Source: Eubacterium sp. UBA3279 (GTDB taxonomy: Bacteria; Bacillota; Clostridia; Lachnospirales; Lachnospiraceae). Taken from it: DNA of 20,778 nt. The position numbers and the translations under genes were made by a program. This document shows, one piece after another, positions 8,309-14,879 of this stretch. The stretch is from assembly GCA_002361775.1 (NCBI GenBank), contig DETV01000075.1:1-20778 (forward strand), given 5' to 3'. A model generated the notes under the pieces. The model searched no databases and had not been told where the DNA came from. It saw nothing but the letters and a program-made list of their open reading frames with translations. The stretch's first letter is position 1, and every line of letters begins with the position of its first letter.

Positions 8309-8929
8309 ATGCTGTACAATTTTATAAAAGATCATTACAAAGAAGCAGAGCCAATTTTCTTTTCCGATTTGTTAAGAGAGAATATTACGGAGCAGGATTT
8401 AAAACTATAAATAAAGGAACTCTGTGAAAATGGTTTATTGCAGCAATATGATTCAGAGGTATATTTTATTCCCAAGAAGACCACATTAAATTCCACTGTT
8501 GGTCCTAATGCAGATATGGTGGCAAGATATCGTTTCATTTCCAAAGGGGATAATGTAGATGGTTTCTATGCAGGCAATACATTTGCTAACCAGATAGGGA
8601 TTTCTACGCAGGTTCCTTATGTGATTGAGATTGTAAGCAACAATGTTTCAACTGACGGAGAAGTTCTGATTGGTAACAGAAGATTTTGTGTAAAGAAGCC
8701 GGTTGTACCGATAACAAGAGAGAATGTATATGTGTTACAGATGTTGGAGTTGTTGAAAAATCTTGACGCATACTTAGATTGTACTTATGAAGAGGCTCGG
8801 GAAAAATTTGCTGAGTATATATCCGTTTGTGAAATTACAAAAAGTGAAGTAGAGATGTATATCAAAGAATATCCGGAGTCTACGCGTAAATACTATCATG
8901 AACTGGAGTTGGACAAGGCACTTACATAA
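8309..8929 (+). pseudogene. AbiEi-like (DUF6088-type) antitoxin gene with one in-frame TAA
   Basis: ATG 8309 with AAAGGAG (8294-8300) begins a frame that reads 33 residues, hits TAA at 8408-8410, then continues open for 172 codons to 8929. Before the stop lies a winged-helix-like segment (FFSDLLRENITEQDLKL), continued after it by IKELCENGLLQQY and YFIPKKT. The rest (YAGNTFANQIGISTQVPYVI, IGNRRFCVKKP, VPITRENV) matches the pattern of AbiEi/DUF6088 antitoxins, which repress and neutralise type IV toxin-antitoxin pairs. No AbiEii-type nucleotidyltransferase toxin gene follows. One base change (for example CAA, GAA, AAA or TAT to TAA) explains the break. A shortened product from 8438 (TTG) is possible but would lack most of the DNA-binding domain. 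Confidence 0.65.
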
Positions 8930-9324
8930 AGAGGAATAGGAAGATGTGTATCACTCTCGCAGTGACACTTATTACATGCACCTTGTTCGCCCATCCCAAG
9001 ATTATTCGAGGCATGATACAACAGTAAAATATAATTCCGTTCGCCCACCCCGTCACTAATCAACGAAGGTCGAACGAATTTCAAAAAGAATCAATTTACA
9101 TTCCAGGTCGTCCATGTTACACTATCTCCATAGTGGACGAAAATGGTGTCGTTCGTGCGCGGACAAAAGGGCGTGATACACAGGGTAACTTCCCAGAAAT
9201 CGTGATACGAATCTGCAACATTTCCCCCTGAAAAAGAATAAATAATAGGTAAAATACCCATAAAATGAGTCAAAAAACGGCAAAATCCGTAACAAATAAG
9301 CTTCTAAATATGACCAAATCGGAC
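8930..9324. other. Relic DNA at the right end of the island
   Basis: No credible gene is present. A stop-free + frame at 9028-9231 (ending YTISIVDENGVVRARTKGRD and so on to ICNISP) has no ATG and no ribosome binding site; it may be a fragment of a lost gene. Other structure is sparse: two near-copies of GTTCGCCCAYCCC at about 8985 and 9040, a 10-bp inverted repeat TGTGTATCAC/GTGATACACA (8945-8954, 9173-9182), and direct CGTGATAC words at 9172 and 9201. Confidence 0.5.
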
Positions 9325-9378
9325 CGTGAAGGTGGACGTACTGTAGGATCAGGACGTGTTGCTACAATCATCGAGTAA
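9325..9378 (+). pseudogene. tuf: Detached 3' end of the EF-Tu gene (last 17 codons and stop)
   Basis: The frame reads REGGRTVGSGRVATIIE followed by TAA, the C-terminus of bacterial elongation factor Tu in the form seen in Clostridia. Upstream of CGT at 9325 the similarity stops abruptly: the expected Phe-Ala-Ile codons are absent, and CCAAATCGGAC stands there instead. Codon choice is that of a highly expressed gene, unlike the AT-rich DNA to its left. The fragment is followed by what looks like the native tuf terminator. It is therefore a true 3' relic, not a gene: a displaced end left by integration or rearrangement at the 3' end of tuf. Confidence 0.82.
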
Positions 9379-9433
9379 TACAATCTGAAAATAGATTTGT
9401 TATCGTAAGATAACTTGTGTCCAAACGTAAGAT

Positions 9434-9464
9434 ACCCGTAGAACTTCGGTTCTACGGGTTTTTC
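9434..9464 (+). terminator. Strong rho-independent terminator of tuf with UUCG tetraloop
   Basis: A perfect 11-bp stem, ACCCGTAGAAC/GTTCTACGGGT (9434-9444 and 9449-9459), is capped by TTCG with a closing C-G pair and followed by TTTTTC. It lies 55 bp after the tuf stop codon. Confidence 0.93.
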
Positions 9465-9531
9465 TGTTGCATAAAAGATTGGGATAAAGCGTAAGGAAAT
9501 ATGAAGAAAATGTCATACCGTTATATTTTTT

Positions 9532-9560
9532 AGAAGATTAAAGAAATCTTCTTGTTTTTC
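9532..9560 (+). terminator. Weak hairpin with T tract between tuf relic and folE promoter
   Basis: AGAAGATT (9532-9539) pairs with AATCTTCT (9545-9552) across a 5-nt loop and is followed by TGTTTTTCC. A T-rich run also precedes it, so it could act on either strand. It overlaps the folE -35 element, so it may have no terminator role. Confidence 0.35.
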
Positions 9561-9580
9561 CAAATAAAAGATTCTATAAT
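9552..9580 (+). promoter_or_regulatory. Candidate promoter of the folate operon
   Basis: TTGTTT (9552-9557), a 17-bp spacer and a perfect TATAAT (9575-9580) predict a start near 9587. This leaves a leader of about 190 nt before folE. Confidence 0.6.
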
Positions 9581-9586
9581 GGAAGC

Positions 9587-9779
9587 AATAATATCGTCCC
9601 GGAAGATGAAAGATATCAGAAAAACAAGAGTATATTTGAAAGAAATATTCAAATACGGAAGTGTACTTGTTCATAAGTCTGTTAAAAACAGGTGATTGTA
9701 CAGGAGGCACAGGACTCCTGTTTTTTTATCGCTGATTTCGAGCAGATACAAATAAAAACAGTATAAAGAGGGATAGGAA
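9587..9779 (+). promoter_or_regulatory. Structured folE leader with terminator-like hairpin (possible attenuator)
   Basis: The leader contains AACAAG/CTTGTT (9623-9628, 9666-9671) enclosing TATTTGAA/TTCAAATA (9633-9640, 9648-9655). A hairpin ACAGGAG/CTCCTGT (9700-9706, 9715-9721) runs into seven T residues and looks like an intrinsic terminator. TGTAC (9662-9666) can pair with GTACA (9698-9702), which would occupy both the upstream stem and the terminator arm, so the two folds exclude each other. A 29-codon ORF (9606-9695) stops 5 nt before the terminator stem, although its ribosome binding site is poor. Control by premature termination is plausible; I see no match to the tetrahydrofolate riboswitch or a T-box. 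Confidence 0.45.
9700..9727 (+). terminator. Intrinsic terminator-like hairpin in the folE leader
   Basis: A 7-bp stem with an 8-nt loop (GCACAGGA) is followed directly by TTTTTTT, 52 bp upstream of the folE start codon and downstream of the predicted promoter. A terminator in this position normally means conditional read-through. Confidence 0.6.
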
Positions 9780-10337
9780 ATGGATAAAGAAAAAATACAG
9801 GAAGGCGTAAGATTGATTCTGGAAGGTATTGGTGAGGATATTCACAGAGAAGGACTTGTGGAAACACCGGATAGAATTGCCAGGATGTATGAAGAACTGG
9901 CAGCAGGTTATTCCGATAGTGCAGAAGAACATTTAAAGAAAAGATTTCATGTGGATAATAATGATATGGTGATGGAAAAAGATATACATTTTTATTCATT
10001 TTGTGAACATCATATGCTTCCCTTTTATGGAACTGCTGCAATTGCATATATTCCCGATGGGGAAGTTGTGGGGTTGAGTAAGATTGCCCGTACGGTAGAA
10101 GTATATGCCAAGCGTTTTCAATTGCAGGAACGGCTGACTGCTCAGGTGGCGGATGTTTTTATGAAGGAATTAAAGCCTCGCGGAGTAATGGTTTTGATTG
10201 AAGCAGAGCATATGTGCATGACGATGCGGGGGATTAAAAAGCCGGGAACGAAGACGGTTACTGTGGTAACCAGGGGAGTCTTTGATGATGATGAGAAGCT
10301 TCAGAATCAGTTCTATCGAATGCTGGAAAGGAGATAA
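9780..10337 (+). CDS. folE: GTP cyclohydrolase I
   Basis: This enzyme converts GTP to 7,8-dihydroneopterin triphosphate, the first step of folate synthesis, as a cytoplasmic homodecamer. The 185-residue protein has the zinc ligands in the expected spacing: C75 and H78 in FCEHHMLPF, and C146 in EAEHMCMTMRG. GLSKIARTVEVYAKRFQLQE (99-118) is the typical core signature. It is close to the minimal catalytic length, without the N-terminal extension of some family members. AGAGGGA at 9767-9773 supports ATG 9780. It is the first gene of a folate operon; the HD gene starts 1 bp after its stop. The leader upstream suggests control by termination. Confidence 0.97.
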   Translation: MDKEKIQEGVRLILEGIGEDIHREGLVETPDRIARMYEELAAGYSDSAEEHLKKRFHVDNNDMVMEKDIHFYSFCEHHMLPFYGTAAIAYIPDGEVVGLSKIARTVEVYAKRFQLQERLTAQVADVFMKELKPRGVMVLIEAEHMCMTMRGIKKPGTKTVTVVTRGVFDDDEKLQNQFYRMLERR

Positions 10338-10338
10338 A

Positions 10339-10821
10339 ATGCAGAGAGTCCAAAAAATTTGCCAGCATCCTGTGTGGAAGGAAAAGATGGCAGAATTGGC
10401 CCAATTGGAAAAAGACAGGGTTTTTTGTAAACATGGCATAGAGCATTTGTTAGATGTGGCGCGGCTTGCATATATAGAAAATCTGGAGGAACATTGCGGT
10501 ATAGACAAAGAGTGTATTTATGCGGCAGCATTGCTCCATGATGTGGGAAAAGGATTGCAGTATACCCAGAAGATTCCTCATGAGAAAGGTGGGATAGAAT
10601 TCGCATCGGTGATTTTAAAGGATTGCGGATTTGATGCTCAGGAATCAAAGGAAATTTTGGAGGCAATAGCCGGCCACAGAGATGTTTCTAATAAAGAATG
10701 TAAAAATTTGCCAGGAATGCTTTACCGGGCGGATAAGCATTCCAGGATGTGCGGATTTTGTAAGGTTTGCAATTTGTGTAATTGGAGTGAAGAAAAAAAG
10801 AATTATAATATATTTCTATAG
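10339..10821 (+). CDS. HD-domain metal-dependent phosphohydrolase of the folate operon
   Basis: This 160-residue protein carries an HD fold: H32 (and H36) in KHGIEHLLDV, HD at 67-68 in LLHDVGK, H113 in AGHRD, and D132 in ADKHSR. HD proteins hydrolyse phosphoester bonds using divalent metals. The C-terminus adds CX2CX2CX2C (C138, C141, C144, C147), possibly a second metal or Fe-S site. ATG 10339 is chosen over the upstream in-frame ATGs near 10282 because AAAGGAG sits at 10327-10333 and the longer form would overlap most of the end of folE. It sits between folE and folP, where the missing step, removal of phosphates from dihydroneopterin triphosphate, would belong. That role is inference; a role in nucleotide turnover is the alternative. 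Confidence 0.85.
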   Translation: MQRVQKICQHPVWKEKMAELAQLEKDRVFCKHGIEHLLDVARLAYIENLEEHCGIDKECIYAAALLHDVGKGLQYTQKIPHEKGGIEFASVILKDCGFDAQESKEILEAIAGHRDVSNKECKNLPGMLYRADKHSRMCGFCKVCNLCNWSEEKKNYNIFL

Positions 10822-10839
10822 AGAAAGAAGGATAAAAAG

Positions 10840-11658
10840 ATGAAAATCGGTAATCATTATTTTGACACAGAACATCAGTGCTACATTATGGGGATTTTAA
10901 ACGTGACACCGGATTCTTTTTCTGATGGAGGTAAATGGACAGGTCGGGATAAGGCTTTAGCTCATGTGGAAGAAATGATCAAAGAGGGAGCAGCAATTAT
11001 TGATGTGGGAGGAGAATCCACTCGCCCCGGTCATGTGCAGATTTCTATTGAGGAAGAAATTGCCAGAGTTGTGCCGATGATTCGGATGATCAAAGAAAAT
11101 TTTGATATTCCGGTATCTGTGGACAGTTATAAAAGCCAGGTGGTGGAAGCTGCTTTAGAAACAGGCGCCGACCTGGTAAATGATATCTGGGGATTAAAAT
11201 ATGACAGAAAGGTTGCAGATCTGATTGCAAAATATCAGGTTCCCTGTTGCCTGATGCATAACAGAAATCAGACAGATTATCAGAATTATTTGGAAGATGT
11301 GTGTGATGATCTTCGGGAATCACTTTCCATCGCAAAAGAAGCAGGAATACCGGATGAAAATATTATTCTTGATCCAGGAGTAGGATTTGGAAAAACATAT
11401 GAGCAGAATCTTATCATTATCCATCACCTGGAATGTCTGAAAGAACTGGGATATCCTGTATTGTTGGCAACATCCAGAAAATCTGTAATCGGACTGACCT
11501 TAGATCTGCCTGCAGATCAGAGAGTGGAGGGAACTTTGGTCACCACTGTGTTAGGAGTGGAAAAAGGAGCTTCTTTTGTCCGGGTGCATGATGTGAAAGA
11601 AAATATGAGAGCAATTCAGATGACACAGGCAATTTTAAGGGAGAAGAATATGGCATGA
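10840..11658 (+). CDS. folP: Dihydropteroate synthase
   Basis: This enzyme joins hydroxymethyl-dihydropterin pyrophosphate to p-aminobenzoate to form dihydropteroate and is the sulfonamide target. The 272-residue TIM barrel shows all the usual loops: GILNVTPDSFSDGG (residue 18 on), IDVGGESTRPG, VSVDSYKSQV, DLVNDIWG, LMHNR, ILDPGVGFGKT, ATSRKSVIG and RVHDV near the end. Length and motifs are normal, with no obvious resistance insertion in the PDSFSDGG or ESTRPG loops. It starts 18 bp after the HD gene with an AAGAAGGA site upstream. Its TGA overlaps the ATG of the folB-folK gene, so these two are coupled. Confidence 0.97.
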   Translation: MKIGNHYFDTEHQCYIMGILNVTPDSFSDGGKWTGRDKALAHVEEMIKEGAAIIDVGGESTRPGHVQISIEEEIARVVPMIRMIKENFDIPVSVDSYKSQVVEAALETGADLVNDIWGLKYDRKVADLIAKYQVPCCLMHNRNQTDYQNYLEDVCDDLRESLSIAKEAGIPDENIILDPGVGFGKTYEQNLIIIHHLECLKELGYPVLLATSRKSVIGLTLDLPADQRVEGTLVTTVLGVEKGASFVRVHDVKENMRAIQMTQAILREKNMA

Positions 11659-12488
11659 AATATGATGAGATACATATAGAAAATCTGGAATTTTTTGCAA
11701 GACACGGCGTTTTTCCGGAAGAGACAAAGCTGGGACAAAAGTTTATCGTATCATTGACGATGTACATGAATACCAGAAAAGCAGGTAAAAGTGATAATTT
11801 GGAGGTATCTGTGGACTATGGCGCAGTCAGTCATTTTATCACAGATTATATGAAGGAAAATACGTTTCTTCTGATTGAAGCTGCAGCGGAAAATCTGGTG
11901 AGAGAATTACTCCTTCATTTTCCTTTGGTGAAGGGGATCGATCTGGAATTGAAGAAGCCATGGGCTCCCATAGGATTGCCGGTAGAATATGCTTCTGTAA
12001 AAATCAGTCGTTTCTGGCACAGAGCATATCTGGGAATGGGATCTAATCTGGGAGATAAAAAAGGATATCTGGATCGAGCTGTTGAGAAAATAAAAGAAGA
12101 TCCGGAGTGTGTTGTAGAGAAAGTATCCCAATATCTGGTAACAGAACCTTATGGAGGGGTGGAACAGGATGATTTTCTCAATGCCTGTATGGTGGTGAGG
12201 ACTTTACTTTCACCGGAGGAGTTACTGGATAAACTTCATGAAATTGAGCAGGAGGCCCACAGAGAAAGAATTATTCACTGGGGACCAAGAACTTTGGATT
12301 TGGATATTCTGATGTATGATGATCTGGTGATGGAAAGCGATGATTTGATCATTCCTCATATAGAGATGGATAAACGGGAATTTGTATTAAAACCATTATG
12401 TGAGATTGCTCCTAATCTTCGGCATCCGATTTTGAAAAAGACGGTTTCTCAGTTGTTGGCTGCCATTACAAATGAAGGAACAGATTGA
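11655..12488 (+). CDS. folBK: Bifunctional dihydroneopterin aldolase / HPPK (FolB-FolK fusion)
   Basis: Residues 1-120 are dihydroneopterin aldolase: FARHGVFPEETKLGQKF with catalytic E22, and the KKPWAPI loop with K100 or K101. Residues 124-277 are hydroxymethyl-dihydropterin pyrophosphokinase: YLGMGSNLGDK (125-135), RERIIHWGPRTLDLDILMYD with magnesium ligands D215 and D217, and IPHIEMDKREFVLKPL. The fusion performs two consecutive steps, producing the substrate of FolP. No linker is obvious; the FolB strand VKISRFWHRA leads directly into FolK. The ATGA overlap with folP shows translational coupling. Fused FolB-FolK proteins are known in Clostridia and other Firmicutes. Confidence 0.95.
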   Translation: MKYDEIHIENLEFFARHGVFPEETKLGQKFIVSLTMYMNTRKAGKSDNLEVSVDYGAVSHFITDYMKENTFLLIEAAAENLVRELLLHFPLVKGIDLELKKPWAPIGLPVEYASVKISRFWHRAYLGMGSNLGDKKGYLDRAVEKIKEDPECVVEKVSQYLVTEPYGGVEQDDFLNACMVVRTLLSPEELLDKLHEIEQEAHRERIIHWGPRTLDLDILMYDDLVMESDDLIIPHIEMDKREFVLKPLCEIAPNLRHPILKKTVSQLLAAITNEGTD

Positions 12489-12515
12489 TCAGATAAGAAA
12501 CGGAGGATTGAAATC

Positions 12516-12971
12516 ATGTTAGAAGTTGGAACAAAAGCGCCGGTATTTACATTGCCGGATCAAAATGGAAAGCTGCATTCGTTGGAAGAGTACAGAGGAA
12601 AAAAAGTTATTTTGTATTTTTATCCAAGAGATAATACTCCCGGCTGTACAAAGCAGGCTTGTGGTTACAGTGAGAGATACCCACAGTTTATGGAAAAAGG
12701 TGTGGAAATTTTAGGAGTAAGCAAGGATACAGTGGCATCTCATAAGCGGTTTGAAGAAAAACAGGGACTGACATTTACGCTTCTGTCTGATCCGGAGTTG
12801 GAAGTGATTAAAGCCTATGATGTGTGGAAAGAGAAGAAAAATTATGGAAAAGTTTCCATGGGTGTAGTGAGAACCACGTATCTTATCGATGAAGAGGGTA
12901 TCATTATTCGGGCGAATGACAAAGTGAAGGCAGCGGAAGATCCGGAGAAAATGTTGGGAGAACTGGAATGA
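12516..12971 (+). CDS. bcp: Thioredoxin-dependent thiol peroxidase, BCP/PrxQ type
   Basis: This peroxiredoxin reduces hydrogen peroxide and organic hydroperoxides using thioredoxin. The thioredoxin-like fold is visible with FYPRDNTPGCTKQACGY at residues 35-51: peroxidatic C44 in TPGCT and resolving C49 five residues on, the atypical two-cysteine PrxQ layout. Length (151) is typical. CGGAGG with 9 bp spacing supports ATG 12516. It begins 27 bp after folBK without a visible terminator, so it probably rides on the folate transcript. Its TGA overlaps the yaaA start, tying two peroxide-defence proteins together. Confidence 0.95.
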   Translation: MLEVGTKAPVFTLPDQNGKLHSLEEYRGKKVILYFYPRDNTPGCTKQACGYSERYPQFMEKGVEILGVSKDTVASHKRFEEKQGLTFTLLSDPELEVIKAYDVWKEKKNYGKVSMGVVRTTYLIDEEGIIIRANDKVKAAEDPEKMLGELE

Positions 12972-13711
12972 AAATTATATTATCACCTGCAAAGAAAATG
13001 AATGTGGATACAGATACACTGGCAGCAGAAAGTCTGCCGGTGTTTCTGGAAGATACTAAAATATTGTTAAAGTGGATGCAGGGACAATCCTATGAAGAAT
13101 TGAAAAATCTTTGGAAGTGTAATGATAAAATCGCGGGTGAAAATGTGGAAAGAATCAAAGATATGGAGCTGGAGAAGGGACTTACTCCGGCTCTTTTATC
13201 TTATGAAGGGCTGGCATATCAGTATATGGCTCCCGCAGTATTTGAGGATGGACATATAGATTATGTACAGAAACATTTGAGGATCTTATCTGCATTTTAC
13301 GGAGCAGTAAAACCTTTGGACGGTGTTACTCCTTATCGCCTGGAGATGCAGGCGAAAGGGGAAGTCTGCGGATATAAAAATCTGTATGAGTTTTGGGGAA
13401 GAAAACTGTATGACCAGGTAAAAGATGAAAGTGGAATTATTATTAATCTGGCTTCAAAAGAGTATTCCCGTTGTGTGGAAAAGTATCTGGAGAAAGAAGA
13501 TACTTTTATTACCTGTTTATTTATGGAAAATTCCGGTGGGAAGCTGGTTCAAAAGGGAACTTATGCAAAAATGGCCCGGGGAGAGATGGTTCGTTTCATG
13601 GCAGAGCATCATTTGGAAGAACCGGAAGGTATGAAGAGCTTTAACAGACTGGGATTTCATTTTCGTGATGACATTTCCACGGAAACAGAATACGTCTTTG
13701 AAAGAATATGA
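12968..13711 (+). CDS. yaaA: YaaA/UPF0246 family peroxide stress protein
   Basis: The N-terminus MKIILSPAKKM is diagnostic of the YaaA family; YEGLAYQYM (around residue 79) and FYGAVKPLDGVTPYRLEM (around 113-130) are further family blocks. In Escherichia coli YaaA is induced by OxyR and limits free iron and DNA damage during hydrogen peroxide stress; the molecular activity involves DNA binding. At 247 residues the length is usual. It starts within the stop of bcp (ATGA), so the two are made together, and their shared theme supports the call. No convincing terminator is visible in the roughly 75 bp after it. Confidence 0.93.
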   Translation: MKIILSPAKKMNVDTDTLAAESLPVFLEDTKILLKWMQGQSYEELKNLWKCNDKIAGENVERIKDMELEKGLTPALLSYEGLAYQYMAPAVFEDGHIDYVQKHLRILSAFYGAVKPLDGVTPYRLEMQAKGEVCGYKNLYEFWGRKLYDQVKDESGIIINLASKEYSRCVEKYLEKEDTFITCLFMENSGGKLVQKGTYAKMARGEMVRFMAEHHLEEPEGMKSFNRLGFHFRDDISTETEYVFERI

Positions 13712-13799
13712 CTACATTTTTTGCTGTAATCCGACATAATTTTTAATTCTATTGGTATATCTGCCGAAGAAAACCTTAAAAATTTCAATGGAAACCTAA

Positions 13800-14176
13800 A
13801 AAAGAAAAATTGCTTTATTGACACTGGCAGCAGTTATGGGACTGTCTGTTGTAGCGTGTGGTGGTTCTGTAAACCGGCAGGTAATGCTATGGGAATTTGG
13901 TCTTCTTCGTTTGGTCATGCTGTTGCAGCTATTGCAGAAGGATGCGGCGGAACAATCAGCCAGCATGCAGACGTACAGGCTTACATGATATTTTGTGTTC
14001 TGCGTAACTCTCTGGACAGTGTTGATATTGATACAGGTATCGGTACAGCAGATGAAGCTGGAAAGATTCTGAGTGCTGACTGTCTGTGGCTGCGAAAAAG
14101 CAGAGGATCTTATGCAGTGGCTTTAGTTACAGGAGAAGGTATGGAAGAGATTGTATTTGAGAATGATGTATTATAA
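13800..14176 (+). pseudogene. Chimeric pseudogene: lipoprotein signal stub plus unrecognised fragment
   Basis: At 13800-13868 one frame encodes a lipoprotein signal peptide (KRKIAL, then LAAVMGLSVVACGGS with lipobox Cys at 13857). The expected start codon is missing: a TAA at 13797 precedes it directly. After GGS that frame degenerates, while another frame reads AMGIWSSSFGHAVAAIAEGC and runs to DCLWLRKSRGSYAVALVTGE, ending at 14176. The second part looks like genuine protein (about 95 residues) but I do not recognise the family. It has no credible start: GTG 13856 lies within the lipobox codons. The join suggests deletion between two genes. Confidence 0.55.
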
Positions 14177-14257
14177 GGTGACAGAAGAAAATGTGGGTGA
14201 TGTGATACGCAGGGGAAAATGACGTAGATTTTTCCAGTAGATATCACAGAGAAACTC

Positions 14258-14293
14258 TGGTATGATATTAAAAATTTGTAATGATTCAGGAGG
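14258..14293 (+). promoter_or_regulatory. Extended -10 promoter and strong ribosome binding site of the lipoprotein gene
   Basis: TGGTATGAT (14258-14266) is an extended -10 element without a clear -35. AGGAGG at 14288-14293 is a near-perfect ribosome binding site 9 bp before ATG 14303. The resulting leader is very short. Confidence 0.45.
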
Positions 14294-14302
14294 AAATTGT
14301 AA

Positions 14303-14878
14303 ATGAAAAAACTGTTATCTTTTATTGTGGCGTTTACTCTGGTTTTATCCATGACAGCGTGTGGAAAGGAATCAGGCGGTCAGGATAGTGGAAAAGAAAC
14401 CGTAGAGGTAAAAGACTCCCTGGAAATTCTCACAAAGGTATGGGAAAGCTATACGGAAGAAAACAAATTCCCGGTAACAGGAGGAGACTATACGAACATG
14501 ACAGACAACGCTCCGGGCAAATTTGATGTGACCGATAAAGAAAGTCTTCGTTCTCTGTTGGTGGTTCCGGAAGATGGGGCGGAATTGATCGACGATGGAG
14601 CAAGTATGATTCATATGATGAATGCAAATACTTTTACAGGAGCAGCATTCCATGTAAAAGATGCAGCGGATGTGAAGACTTTTGAAGACAGTCTGAAAGA
14701 AGCTGTATTGAATAATCAGTGGATGTGCGGTTTTCCGGAAAAGCTGGTGCTTTGTCAGTTGGGAGAACAGTATGTGGTATCTGCTTTTGGAAATGGTGAG
14801 ATGATTGAATATTTTAAGACACAGCTTCAGGAACAGTATCCGGGAGTTACTGTAGTGGCAGAAGAAAGTTTGGTATAG
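14303..14878 (+). CDS. Envelope lipoprotein in the O-acetylation operon
   Basis: This 191-residue protein starts with a lipoprotein signal peptide, with lipobox LSMTAC and the modified Cys at residue 20, followed by a Gly/Ser/Lys/Glu-rich tether. It should be anchored on the outer face of the membrane. The mature part (about 40-190) has alternating strands and helices, including AAFHVKDAADVKTFEDSLKE and YVVSAFGNGEMIEYF. This is reminiscent of small DUF4358-type lipoproteins found near AlgI-like genes, but I am not sure of that family. It ends 1 bp before the MBOAT gene, so the two are coupled. It may act as an accessory subunit of the acetylation machinery (inference from position). Confidence 0.75.
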   Translation: MKKLLSFIVAFTLVLSMTACGKESGGQDSGKETVEVKDSLEILTKVWESYTEENKFPVTGGDYTNMTDNAPGKFDVTDKESLRSLLVVPEDGAELIDDGASMIHMMNANTFTGAAFHVKDAADVKTFEDSLKEAVLNNQWMCGFPEKLVLCQLGEQYVVSAFGNGEMIEYFKTQLQEQYPGVTVVAEESLV

Positions 14879-14879
14879 T

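Noticed and set aside
5469..8410. Stop-codon reassignment or programmed read-through to explain two in-frame TAA codons
   Set aside because: All intact genes in the window end normally, several with TAA, and the breaks lie in accessory genes, so simple decay is more likely.
8896..9084. Possible 62-residue Cys-rich protein on the minus strand
   Set aside because: It has no ribosome binding site, overlaps the end of the AbiEi-like gene and shows no known domain.
8945..9182. Miniature inverted-repeat transposable element
   Set aside because: The 10-bp inverted repeat has no flanking target duplication and does not extend; it could be chance in 400 bp of relic DNA.
9587..9779. Tetrahydrofolate riboswitch or T-box before folE
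   Set aside because: The leader is too AU-rich and lacks the conserved junction sequences of the THF riboswitch and the T-box GGTGG-type element; kept only as an unclassified leader.
10282..10338. Longer N-terminus for the HD protein from the upstream ATG cluster
   Set aside because: It would overlap folE by over 50 bp and lacks a ribosome binding site, whereas ATG 10339 has AAAGGAG at the right distance.
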